From positions 591,661 through 655,660 of the forward strand of contig CAJNOP010000016.1 in the NCBI GenBank assembly GCA_905250075.1: DNA of 64,000 nt, given 5' to 3'. A program made the position numbers and the translations under genes. Shown here piece after piece: positions 11,451 to 31,817 of the stretch; the first letter of the stretch is position 1, and every line of letters starts with the position of its first letter. The DNA is from Rotaria sp. Silwood1. Taxonomy: Eukaryota > Rotifera > Eurotatoria > Philodinida > Philodinidae. The notes under the pieces are model-generated. The model was not told the DNA's origin. It worked only from the letters and a program-made list of their open reading frames with translations, and did no database searches.

Positions 11451-14400
11451 TTATTTTTTTGTTTCTTCTTCTTCTTTTGTGGGTTGTTCTTCATCATATT
11501 TGCTGCTTGTTAAACTTTCTGTACTTTCACTACGTTCCTGTAAATCATCTGATGTGACTAGAATTAAAGGTGCATCAGCTATTGAACATGGTTGTGGTAA
11601 TGATGAATCTTGTTGAGGATGATCATCATTTGATAATGTTGTTGATGAATCAACACCACTTGTATCATTTGAATTTTTACCTGGTGATAATGTAGTATTG
11701 ACATTATCATTTTGTTGTGTTTCTTGTTGACCACCATCAATATTATAACGTTCTGAACGTGATGTTGATGGCATTGATGTTGGATACATGATTAACGTAC
11801 CAGCTGAATTGAATGGAAATGGTGGAGGTTCAGGCATTAAAATGCATCCATCGATTGTTGTTGGATAATAATTTGTACGCGGTGGAAAATATGCATTAGC
11901 AGCTAAGACATTCAAATCTGATGTTGGATGAATAAGTGGATACTATAAAAGAAAACAACAGAAATTATAAACTTCGCATAAACCATTTGACTAAAAAACG
12001 GGATATATGTAGGTGTGCAGAGGAAGGGGTAATAATAATCGGCCTAATTTTTGGCCTACGGCCTAAGCGAGCCTAAAAATATTATTGGTATGTTTCCCTT
12101 TTCGTATGAATCATCTGCAGAACGAAAAAAAAAAGCCCATCATTTTCTTAGGCTCACGTAGGTCTTAGGCCAAAAATTAGGCCGATTATTATTACCCGCA
12201 GAGGAAGACTTCCTCTATCCAACGGTATATATATTATCAAATTCTGTTGCGTACCAGTAAGATGTCTATAGGTGGCGCCACCTTCACCGTGATCATGATA
12301 AAACGCGGCGAAGATGACGCCACCTATAGACATCTTACTGGTACGCAGCAGAATTTGATAAGATATATACCGTTGGATAGAGGAAGTCTTCCTCTACAAA
12401 CCTACATACATCCCAATTTTTAGTCGAAAATTGACCTGTAAGTGATAGTCGCCTTTGAACCGAACATTTTATTAAACAAACTAAACTATTTGAATTTCTC
12501 TTCGAAATTAATTTCTTTTTTCTTTTATATTATCGCTATAAGTAGGTTTGGGTAAGACAAAGAAAAGCTTAAAAGGGATTAGAGCAGATTGTCTATTGAT
12601 ACACAGTTACGATGGTTTCAATTAACTTTTTGCAAGCAAGGCATTTTCGTCAGAATTCAAAATGAAGAATTTCGATCTGAAGTTTTGTTTAAAGGCAGAT
12701 TTCATAGTCTTGAAAGTTTCAACGAAGACAAGCACGTCTGTTTCGAGATATTCAATTTCCAAGTAGGTACGGTTACTGTGTTCTCCGATGATGAGTCGCT
12801 GTTTGTTTTCGGCAATAGAATATATTGAGAAGGACATGTTCGTTGAAATTTTCAAGATTATTGAATAGAGAGCCTGTAGAGTGTGATTTGTTCAGATCTG
12901 GATTCGGACACAACCAAGTCCGATACCAACTTAACGAGCTATACTACTGAATATATCTAAAGACTAAAGTTTAGATCCATACTTTTTGTTTTGGATTAAT
13001 GTTTAATTTATATCTTCTTTTTTCTTTTTTGAAATCGATATACTCTATATTTTAATTAAATATATATATATATATATATATAGGAGTCGTCAATCTATGT
13101 TCTTTGATTTTTCTAATATTATATTAAATTTTAAACTTACATATTGTTGATCACGTGGTATGACTTTTAAATCACTGAAACGAACTTGATCATAATTATT
13201 ATAATCATGATACATAACGGTGCAGTAAGGAGGCTGAATTTCCACAATTGTAGCATAGTAAAACTAAAAGAAAACCATGAAATTCTAGTAGGAAAACTAC
13301 GCTAAATTATCTTTCAATTTACTTCTCCATCATCGCTCCATCGAGCTAAACACATATCACCTATTCTCCAACGAGGTCTTGGATTCTATATATAAGAAAA
13401 TTCATTTTAAAAAAGTTAATTTATTTGGTGTCTTTTTTCAAAAAAAAAATCATACTGAATTGGAATCTCGACGTTTTTCATCTTGAATATTTGTATTACT
13501 ATCATTAGATGATAGTAATGTTTGTTTTTGTTCGTTTGAGGACGTTTCTGATTTAATTCCACTATCATTATTCTCATCATGTTGAGATCCTATGTTAGTT
13601 GCAGTTTCAATATCAGAATGAGTATTACCATTATTTTTTATATCACCATTAAAATTATTAGTAATCGTAGGTGGAAGATAAGTCGGAGTTGCATAAGGTG
13701 GCCCATAACAAAATGTTAAATGATCATTTGGATATGTAGGACCAATAAGTGTTTGATGATTATGAAATGATGGACTTGGAATACCAGCAAGACTATATGT
13801 TAAAGAATTCTAAGATTAAAGAAAAAAAAAAGAAACACAAACAATAATAAAAAAAATCATAAATTTATTAATTATAATACTGGATTAGCTTGAAAATAAC
13901 TTAGATGAGTTGGTGTTGAACTACTAACAGTAGCAATTATATTGGCAGGTTGTGTATAAGAATTAAGAGAAGCTGTATGTTGTTGACCACTAGATGAATT
14001 ATTGATAATATATGATGTTGGATCTCCATGTCGTATGTACGATGATGATAAGGAGGACAATGATTGATTACTTATGTTATCATTAGAATAAATACTATTT
14101 AGGTCATTTCCAGGCATTGATTCATCATAATACCGATTTGTATTTCGACGAGTACGTTCTTCTTGTGCACGTTGAAGTCTAAATAGAAATAATGAATTTT
14201 CTTATTCAGTCAATTCATAATAGAAATTTACTATAATCAAGAAAAAAATTACGATCTTCAAAGTAATTAAATGAAATTGTAATATACATATTCGCCTTTA
14301 ATGTTATCTGCAACGTTAAGAACATTATTTTCTAAATCGAGACCTTCAAAAAACAAGCTTTTACATTCCTGTCTACCTATTTTTTTCACCTTAAGTATTA

Positions 14401-16476
14401 CAAGTCGATATATCAATATTGATTCTTTCATATAGAAAATAATATGTGCTTTGATAAAGCTTGTGGTGTGAAAAGTAAATTGTGATATTTATAATAAAAG
14501 AAAAAAATACACACCTCGGTGGTAAAGGATTTCGTCGTTCTCGATAATTTGCGTGTGAAGGATCATCTTCTGGATCTAATTGTTCATCAATATCATCTTG
14601 TTGAACTATATCATTATAATTATTATTATTTAATGAATAATGTATTTGAGAATTTGTTTTATTTGTTGTATTAGTACCATTATATTGTTCATTATTATAT
14701 CGACGTTTATTATTATCATAACGTTCTTTAGATTTTTCATTTTCATTATCGTTTGATAATTTTAATGAAGTCATAAAATCCATTAGAGTATTTTTTGGTG
14801 GTGGACGTTTAAAAAAATTTGTTTCACCTTCATCATTATCATATCGATTATTTCCTATTCATAAAAGAGTATTTATATCGTATGAAAATATTAAAAATAT
14901 TTACGTCGTCCTTCATATGACGATCGATATGATCCATTTCCACGACCCTGAAATATTGAAATGTGAACTAGATTTTATTTTCTATTAATTACTAACTCGA
15001 CGAGTTGATCGTGCTCGAGAATATGTATTTGAACCGTTATGATATTGTGTATTGTCATGTGTTAATTGAAGTAAACCATCTTTAATTTGTATGATATCGG
15101 TTAATAATAATTTACTACCGATTTTTGTATTAAAACTAAAAGAAATTAGATAGAAGTAAAAGAAAATGCAATTCGTGTATTTTTTTTTTAAATCAATTAC
15201 TTTAAACTAGGAAAATGATCAATTGTAATAGCTTTGACACTTCTAATACCATCGGTGAGTGTTAAAACTAAACGATCATTATCATTTGTCTGTTCATTTT
15301 GATTATTAGTTATCTGAATAAATGGTTCAATTGCATCGATTTGAACAAAAAATGTGCCTTTTATCTAAGTTAAACATAACAAAACAAACATTCAATCGTA
15401 TGATAACATAATCATCTATTTGAATTTCAAAAGATTTATTGATATAGTTTGAAAGAAAGATAAATATCTCTACACGTATTATGCAAAAACTCTTGTTAAT
15501 TTGTACGCACTGAAGCGAAAAATAAATGGTTATATGATAACTACAATTGATAGCAATCAAAAGCTCTTCAAATTTCATAACTATAAAAGTGATTCATTCG
15601 AGCAAAACAAAATTTTTCAAGTGTTTTTTTCGGAAATCTAATCGATTTCAACAGTTAAAACATCCGATTATTAGATAAAAACTCATTTTATTTTTCGTGT
15701 AAAGATCATGGTTTTTTTGACACTTCATTGCTATAAAATGTCTATTTTTGAAGAACTCTTGGCTTTTAGGGAAAATTATCAAAATACTAGTCTGCATTCG
15801 AAGGTTACCATTGTAGGAGCCATGAAAATTTTCATAAAAGAAACTCATAGGTTTTTATTTCGAGCGTGGATTTAAATATAAAACGGAAAAAGATTCGTGA
15901 ATATTAAATGCTTGCAGAAAGTAATCCAATTTCTAAAGGATTATTTTTTACCGTTATTCTCAAGTTTTCAAAAACTATTTCTGGATGTTATTATTCATTC
16001 TCAGGGGATGTCCCGTGGTCGATGACTCAGGAAGATGATTAGAAGATTTTTGCTAAAGTTAAGCGGATTTGGAAGGAAGTGCTAAGAAAAAAACAGTTGA
16101 TGAGATACGAAAATCTTTCAGACAAGGCAGTTATCCCGATTTATTTCAATGTCAACAAGGAGTGAAGATTGATTTCAACTGTTTAACAAATTTATATTTA
16201 AATTTTCTTACTGAAGATTTCGATACTTGACCATCAATTCTTCCAAATAAATCATCAGGTAAAGGTTTACAAGATACTAGTCGATGAAAATCAACCTAAA
16301 AATAAATAAATAAATAAATAAAAATAGTACAAAAGAACTTTGTTCTTCCATATAATTACTTCTTGGTAATCTTTAATAAATTGCAATGACCGTTCATTAT
16401 CATTTGAATCGGCACCATTAAGACCATTCTTAATAGGTGTTGTTAATTCTTCTTTGGTTGCTATCACAGTTACCAT
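11451..16476 (-). CDS. TDRD3: Tudor domain-containing protein 3 (TDRD3-like)
   Basis: TDRD3 reads methyl-arginine marks and, with topoisomerase 3-beta, acts on transcripts and R-loops. Eleven exons join in frame: 16360-16476, 16212-16295, 15201-15364, 14997-15135, 14905-14947, 14515-14854, 13881-14178, 13456-13809, 13323-13385, 13141-13263 and 11451-11942, giving 738 residues. Residues about 40-165 form the DUF1767/OB-fold (LPDDLFGRIDGQ, DRLVLTLTDGIRSVKA, GSKLLLTDIIQIKDGLLQL). An Arg/Gly patch and the exon-junction-binding-like motif NTLMDFMTSLKL (about 205) follow. The Tudor domain is at about 513-575 (RWRIGDMCLARWSDDGEFYYATI, HDYNNYDQV). The rest is Asn/Ser/Thr-rich, ending in an acidic tail. 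No UBA domain is apparent. The ATG at 16476 is used; the frame opens upstream only through TTG. Intron 10 carries nested palindromic elements. Confidence 0.9.
11985..12428. mobile_element. Palindromic MITE-like element (host of a nested insertion)
   Basis: Inside TDRD3 intron 10. The outer arms pair from about TTTGACTAAAAA at 11985 to TTTTTAGTCGAAA near 12428. The central part is a strong inverted repeat at 12208-12390: the stretch starting ACTTCCTCTATCCAACGG recurs inverted, and GCGTACCAGTAAGATGTC is mirrored across 12285-12310. The left arm is interrupted at 12026 by a second element. There is no coding capacity. Exact outer boundaries and any target duplication are uncertain. Confidence 0.7.
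12027..12197. mobile_element. 171 bp palindromic element nested in another MITE, 10 bp target duplication
   Basis: Termini GGGTAATAATAATCGGCC and the exact inverse close a 171 bp imperfect palindrome. The 10 bp GCAGAGGAAG is present immediately left (12017-12026) and right (12198-12207). It occurs only once in mirrored form at the other end of the host palindrome, so it is a true target-site duplication. A 9-10 bp duplication is more typical of Mutator-like elements than of Tc1/mariner; family assignment is inference. Confidence 0.78.
13060..13082. repeat. (TA)n microsatellite
   Basis: About 11 TA units within TDRD3 intron 10, close to the splice acceptor side of the Tudor exons' downstream intron. 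Confidence 0.9.
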
Positions 16477-17166
16477 ATTTTTAAATTTCAATGGATAAAT
16501 GGAAATGATTTAAATGGATGGGGAATAAAAAGGAAAGGATGAACGAATATCTTATGCTCTTCAATATTTTCTCGTTGATCTATAAAACATAAAGACACAA
16601 AAATGATCAATCTCTTTCGCTGTTTGTCTATCTGTCTGTGTGTTTTTTTCCTCTCTCTTTTATTGTTTTGTTCTATTGGATGTCCGCGCTTTCATTCCTT
16701 GCTGTTGTTTTCTCCAATAATATTCCCTTGATCCATAAAATACTTGTTCATCATTAGTAACGCCAATCATTGAAAAAAATAAATAAAATGTCGCTTTAAA
16801 AAAATTAAGTTTTTTACTAAGAAAAAAAATTTATTTTGAAAAAAAATTATTTTGAAAATAATTTTATGATATTGATAAAATAGAGAGACACAATGTAATA
16901 TCATGTACAAGATGGCTTGGAATGTATATACGTTTAGTCGTTTGTTTATTTCTCGAACGCGTCGTTTCAAAGACGCAAATATTGTCTTTTTCTTGTAAAA
17001 ATGATTTCTTTGTCGAGATATTCTATTGAAATTAAGAAATTAAGAAATGAGAATTTAATTTAATTTAATTTAATTTATTTTGACAACAAAAAGCCTAGGT
17101 ATATAAATTAAAATTAGAAAAAAAAAAACTTCAGGTTTTTATTTTGTTATTTTTTTTAAATTAGTT
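16477..17166. promoter_or_regulatory. Divergent intergenic region between TDRD3 and FAM135
   Basis: The start codons of TDRD3 (leftwards) and FAM135 (rightwards) are 690 bp apart, so this stretch must hold both promoters and 5' leaders. It contains CT-rich tracts near 16620-16720 and a (TTTAA)n run near 17055-17080. No TATA box or transcription start can be assigned with confidence. Confidence 0.5.
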
Positions 17167-25722
<8,556 letters not shown>

Positions 25723-26088
25723 TATATCATATACATGTATTTAAAACAAAAAGGATCTAGTTGATTGTTCGTGTTTCCATATATTTCCGGTTTGATGTTA
25801 ATCATGTTTTTCTGCAATATATTTTTTGTTTGCTTGTTAGTGCTCTTCCAAAATTTGCAAAAGTCATCAATGTTTTCTTTTTTGTTTTCTTTTTTTCTTT
25901 CTTGTCTTCGATCAGATACTATCTATACATACGAACAAAAGCATACAATGAAAAACAAAATATTGTTCTTGCAACAGTTGTACATATTCACATTTAATAT
26001 AAATATATATACATATAAATATAAATATAAACTTAGTAGTCGCTTCACTTAACGTATTTTTCAGATATTTACATCCAATCGTAAATAA

Positions 26089-26447
<359 letters not shown>

Positions 26448-27930
26448 ACGATATTTACTTAAACAAACAATGGAACATCAAACATCAGCAAAATCGTTTT
26501 AATTTTTTTTCTATTCATCTTTCATCTTGTGTTATTGAAGGAGAAAAAAAGAAAAATAAATAAATAAACAGCATTGAAAAAATCAACAAAAAATAAGTGT
26601 AACATGAATTGTTTAATCAAGGAAATTAAGAAAAACAGTCTGATTATACATTGTCTTTTATCGTAAAAAGGTTTATGGATTGTAAACTCAGGCTTGTCAA
26701 ACCTCCTAATTATCAGAGTTCTTCTGAGTTCGAATTTAGTGACAATTTGAATCAACAAAATAAGCATAGAAAAGTGAACTGGTGTAGTTTGAGGCAATAA
26801 TCTTTTAGCTCATCTTCTTGATTGTGAAAATGTAATTAGTTCATAAAATTGAACTCCATTAGATGTTCTGTATTTGTTTTGAATGTTTAGTGCAAGCGAG
26901 ATTGCAGCCTTAAAAATATTGAATACTATATCACTTTATTGATGGCGAGAAGACAGTTTCAATAAACGATTATTTCAGCTTTATAAAATTTGAAAATTAC
27001 CTCTCCAATGATTAAGAATTGTCAAGACAAATTTTTCTCACCAGAAAAAATATAGTCATAGTGTCAACATCGTGGGGACGGTATTTCTAATAGCTTGCTT
27101 TCCATTGTCAATTTATTTTTTGGCAGATCCTTATAAAATACTTATGTTTACTTTTTTTTTCATCAATAAATGACATGGATGTGAGAATAGTAGGACAATA
27201 AAATATGTAGCAACACAGAAATGGGTCAAAATATCGGAAAAAAATTCCAAAAATATCGAACAAGGGAAAATCTTAAATGTATTAAATGCTAAAAGAAAGT
27301 TGTCGAAATCTTGAACGTTTGTCGATGATTATTCTAGCACAGTAAATAAAGCACAAGAAAATCTGACATTATTTACGTTCAGTTGACTGTATTGTAGTTG
27401 AAGCCATTACCAGTTAGATAGAGCAGCCAGTCTTTGGTAGACTGATTGTTACCAATCAATAAATCAGCCGTTTTCTAGTACAAGTCCGTTTAAGTTCGAA
27501 GCAAGAAACATGACGAAAAACTGTGAAATCGCTTAGTTCTGTAATTTCTAACGTTCTTCTGGTCACCCTTTTTTTTAACTAGTCTGGTAATCGAAACCAT
27601 GAACTCGGTATTGTATCGCGATTGAAATAGATATATTCACAAGAATGGATTTATTTAAGATTTTACGATATACAATTGAATACATGTCTCTTCTTAATAT
27701 CATGTGTGAGATGATTATTCTCTTTACTCATTTAATAAAGGCAAGGCACAATAAATTGTATGAGTGATTCTTTAGCTTTTCAAACAATCTACAAATTTCC
27801 GAAATTTAGAGTTGGCAACCCTGTTTGCTAGTAGAGATTAGTCAATTTCATACAAGATGATAACTGGCGCGTAAAAACGACTTAAAGAATACAGTATTTC
27901 TTTATACTATCGAATATTGTCTTTTGTTTA
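26448..27930. other. Intergenic, no gene seen
   Basis: Downstream of RPS27. AATAAATAAATAAAC at about 26553 may serve as its polyadenylation signal. The remainder is AT-rich with no supported frame. Confidence 0.5.
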
Positions 27931-28308
27931 ATGTCAAGTATTATTATTGTTTTTCTTTTGATTCTTTACTACTTAAAATTATCAATCAGCATTACTATTG
28001 CCAATAAACATTTTTCTCTTACAAATCATCGATATATTTCAACAACATCTTATCCATTAGTTCTTCAAATTCCATCACCACCAAGAGTTTTACAGACTAC
28101 TACGAAACCTACCATTCTTCATTCGAATCATGAACAATATGGGAATGCAGATGAAAATTCACAAACAAAACTTGAAGCATTGAACGATTTGAAATATAAG
28201 TCATTATTTGCTATGATTTTACCTATACGTTCGAAGATTAAACCTTCTACATTTAACATTGATCAATCACCTGTCTTTTTACTGATTTCATCAATTGACT
28301 TGAGTTAG
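27931..28308 (+). CDS. Possible secreted protein, or first exon of one (unrecognised)
   Basis: A single open frame of 125 codons from the first ATG to a TAG. It starts with a hydrophobic stretch typical of a signal peptide or N-terminal anchor (IIIVFLLILYYLKLSISITIA). A Ser/Thr/Pro-rich part (QIPSPPRVLQTTTKPTI) and a mixed-charge part follow. The codons resemble the real genes in this window (TCA, ACA and AAT rich). I do not recognise a family, and no splice partner is evident. It lies alone in a 5 kb gap between RPS27 and KMT5. It may be a short lineage-specific gene or chance. Confidence 0.3.
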   Translation: MSSIIIVFLLILYYLKLSISITIANKHFSLTNHRYISTTSYPLVLQIPSPPRVLQTTTKPTILHSNHEQYGNADENSQTKLEALNDLKYKSLFAMILPIRSKIKPSTFNIDQSPVFLLISSIDLS

Positions 28309-29190
28309 AAAACTTTGTTTCTTATTTAAATAAATAAAAATGAGTTGAAATAGTAGGTTTTCTAAGATACGAATGTCCTATCAATTTGTTAACTAGAGAC
28401 TACATGTTCAAAATGCATTTATTCAGCAGAATAACTTGATCAAATACTCGTATTTTAGAGACTCAAGAAGATTAATTTTCCAAAATACATATCTAACTGA
28501 TGCCTAACCTAATGAAAAACAAAGTTCAAGATTTTTGTGAAAGACTTTTGCTATTATCTTTCATAAAACGTATTCAAAGAGGCCAAGCTATTACCATGAA
28601 CTGAAGGAAGAGAAAATACAACAAAAATTAGATTTACATTTATGAGTTTGTTTCAGTTATGACCGAATCTTCAAGTTAAATACAATTGAAATATTTGAAT
28701 TTGATAGAATATATTCTTTTTCCGTACCATGTAAAGAAGTATGTACTTGAGCTTTATCCAAACCAACGACTCTCGTGTTCTAATACCGCATAGGAACATT
28801 AAGGAAACGTTCTCTCACTATATATTTATTTATCGAAAGTGTTTCTTTTTCATATTCATCTTACTATGTCATTAAAATCGCTTAAGTTTTGACGATTAAT
28901 TGTAAAATTACTGAAAACAAAACAAACAAAATTCTGATGATTTTGCTTTAAAAAATATTTTCAGTATTATGATGCCATTGTATCTGATAGAAACTTCGGA
29001 CTAAATATTTAGTATATGATTAGTTTCAACTAACAAGAAAAGAAGACATGATCATTTTGGTTTTTCAACTCTTTGATAATTCATATTATTTTATTAGAGG
29101 AATTATTTCATAACTTAGATAGTAAGTATAAATATTTTAAGAACTAAATTGTTTTCTTTAGATTTTCATCACTGAGTCTTATTTCATAAG
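28309..29190. other. Intergenic, no gene seen
   Basis: AT-rich sequence with no frame, RNA gene or repeat that could be supported. Confidence 0.5.
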
Positions 29191-29400
29191 ATAATTTATG
29201 ATCTTTTTTTCATGGAAATTAATCACAATAACGGTTTCATTAGTAAGTATCCGTTTATAAAATAAATTATATTCTTTCATCTTCAGAATAATCGCAACAT
29301 CCATTTCATCAGTTCGTAGAAGTTTTACAATATAATTTATATTTCTTTTATTTAGATTAATATCCACTACAATATTATTGGTAAGTAGAATTGAAAGAAA
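29191..29400. repeat. Three diverged tandem copies of a 70 bp unit
   Basis: The marker ATAATTTATG and its variants begins copies at 29191, 29261 and 29331, exactly 70 bp apart. Each is followed by a T-rich segment, an AATAATC/AATCACAA block and a TCATTAGTAAGTA-like block. A short fourth start is visible at 29401. Copies are roughly 60-70% alike by eye, so the array is old. Confidence 0.65.
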
Positions 29401-31817
29401 AATTGTATTTTTATATGTACCTGGAAAGGTGGAAGAAAACCACATCTGTCTCATTTATGAGATACTCAAACGAATCCAACAATAAATTATATCGCATATG
29501 AAACTTGATAGCAGTCATAATTCTCGTGATAGAATTCCGAATGAAATCTCCAGAAGATCTTGATCGTGATTCTTCTGGATTCTTTTATAGAAAATAGATT
29601 ATAATTACTCATTCATTAATTTTTTAAAAGTTTTAGATTAATTGCAATTTTGGTAAATAAAAGTCATTAGTTTAGGTGGTTTTAATGACATGCCTTTATT
29701 CAATAAGTTTATGAACTTCTTCATATCATGATATAACGATTCAAAATCGTTTTAATTGCTTAGATTTTGTTAAGTTCAGACATATGATACCAGATTCGGA
29801 CTACTATTCTGACTCCTTCCGATGCAAGATAATTGGATACGTCTTTATGAATATCTCGTTTTCCATTATTGTAGTGAAGTTTAGTTGCATTCGTACCAGA
29901 GGATTTTTAGTTCCTAATCCTGCTAATAGCCGACTGCATAGATGCTCATGTAATAATCGTAATCAACAGTTTGCTCTCGCTTAATATGATGGATTAAAAT
30001 CTGAGTAGATGACTTAGGAAAATATAAAGCAAGGGTCGTAGAGCGATACGACTGCATCAAACCAGTTCTCGTGAAGGGTCTGCATTTGGTATTTAGACAG
30101 TGTTCGATAATTTTCAACAAATTTGTTAATGATCAAGCCATGACTGATTATCTGTCATCATATCACATAATGTACGAGTTACTTGTTCAAATTTCGTTAA
30201 ATTTTCTTTGCATATTCGAAGTGATTTTGCCTATCTAAGAATCGATCAATTGTTTAAGTATATTACGAGCGATGATTTTTTTTTCAGCCTCAAAAGATTA
30301 GAACTAGTTTAATAGATGCTTCTATAACAGGGACGAATTTACAAGGGTCATTTGTCAATGTTCATAGACGATCATCATCAGTAAGCCTACGGGACTAGTT
30401 GAATATTTTCAAATGTTGTTTCGAGTTCAGATCTACCAAGTCGTACATATTTTTTTATCCTTATCCCGACCTTGAAGACATTGTTGAATTGTCTAAAAAG
30501 GTTAAATATCATCGCTGAAGACAAAGTATATCTCACTATGAATAGCTATTCGTTGAATATGAAGTGCAGTACGCCATTTTAATAAAGCAATTAAATATTT
30601 TCTTGTTCATCTAAAACAAAGACGGACGGCGTTCATCGAAACTTTATTATTATGATATTACTTGAAATATGATACGATATTATAGAATTATAGAGCACTG
30701 CTTAAGTATCAGTTTTTATAGACGGAAAACTTTGTTAAAAATTGGAACACTGCTCCATGGAAGTAAAACACCAGTTGTGAAAGCTTCCCTTACTGGCGAA
30801 CACCGTTCAACTTGAAGACTTACGACTATTTCACTGAATTTTTAGTTAGAGCAAGGCATTTCTGAAAATATCAAAATCAAGAACTTGATCTTGTAAAGTT
30901 GTCGATAGCTACAACTTATAATCATTAAAACATTTCAAAATTAAGTTCTTCAATTCGATAGTTTCGGAAATGCTTTACTCTGGATTAAAAATGAAACAAG
31001 ACAATCATAACTCTGCTCCAATACAACATATATCCGAACTTTTGGAAGCTAATCATAATCTCCTTGAGATTTGTCTATAGAAACAATCTCAAATTGAATG
31101 ATGTCCGAAACAGAGACAAAAAACGAACCGATCTAGAAATAGTAAAACTCAATTCGGTCTGCAGCCTTTAGTCTAAAAGTCGCCAGTGTTCTATTTAGTA
31201 TGAGTTAATCATGAATGATATAAACCCACCTAGATTTCGTTCACTGGTCGCGATCTTATTAAGAAACAATGTATAGAACAACAGGCCTTATGTTAGTATT
31301 TGATTTCGGGCTGAATCTAGCAAGTGTGTCGGTAATTATGTAACAGTTTTCCTCAACATCACGTTTATGAACGATAAATGCCATTTAGTAAATAACATAT
31401 TGTTTTGTCTAATTGTGTTTAATAAACAATAGTTATAACGACGATTGATATTGTTCAGATCTCAGATGTAGATCATTATAAAAGCTTCTATCAATTTTAA
31501 GCACTATGACCTATGTATATAGCACTATGTAGATGTCAGTTAATACCAAACATGCATATGCTGGTGATGATTCATAACTAAACCGTATTGGTTAGAAACA
31601 TTTCTACTTAGTTGACAATAAAAACGTCTCTTTTTCGGCATCCTTCTTGCAAAAATTGTATGAATGCGAAAATAATCTTTATTTACGGCTTCTCTTGTTT
31701 TTTTTTTCTATACCATATTCATTCTAGATTCAAACTATTACTATTTCATAATGGCTATTGATATTAGAATCAATCTATGAAATTTTGATTGCATTTTGTA
31801 ATCAAAAATTGATCATC
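29401..31817. other. Intergenic, one small hairpin, no gene seen
   Basis: The region contains an imperfect palindrome at about 30836-30993, where GCAAGGCATTTCTGAAAATATC pairs with GATAGTTTCGGAAATGCTTTAC. Open frames at 29784-29984 (plus) and 29923-30120 (minus) overlap each other and look accidental. The last 100 bp should hold the KMT5 promoter. Confidence 0.5.

Noticed and set aside
11231-11513. Overlapping hydrophobic open frames downstream of TDRD3
   Set aside because: Low-complexity translations of poly-A/poly-T and GAA/CTT runs on both strands.
12589-12855. Open frames on both strands in TDRD3 intron 10
   Set aside because: They mirror each other, lack splice context, and the flanking TDRD3 exons join in phase without them.
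13141-13385. SMN or SPF30 as identity for the Tudor gene
   Set aside because: The Tudor core is SMN-like, but the same gene has the DUF1767/OB-fold and an LxDFM EBM-like motif, the TDRD3 arrangement; no SMN YG-box is present.
16291-16491. Alternative TDRD3 start at 16491
   Set aside because: The upstream codon is TTG, not ATG; the first ATG is at 16476 and the frame beyond the GTAATT donor at 16359 is intron.
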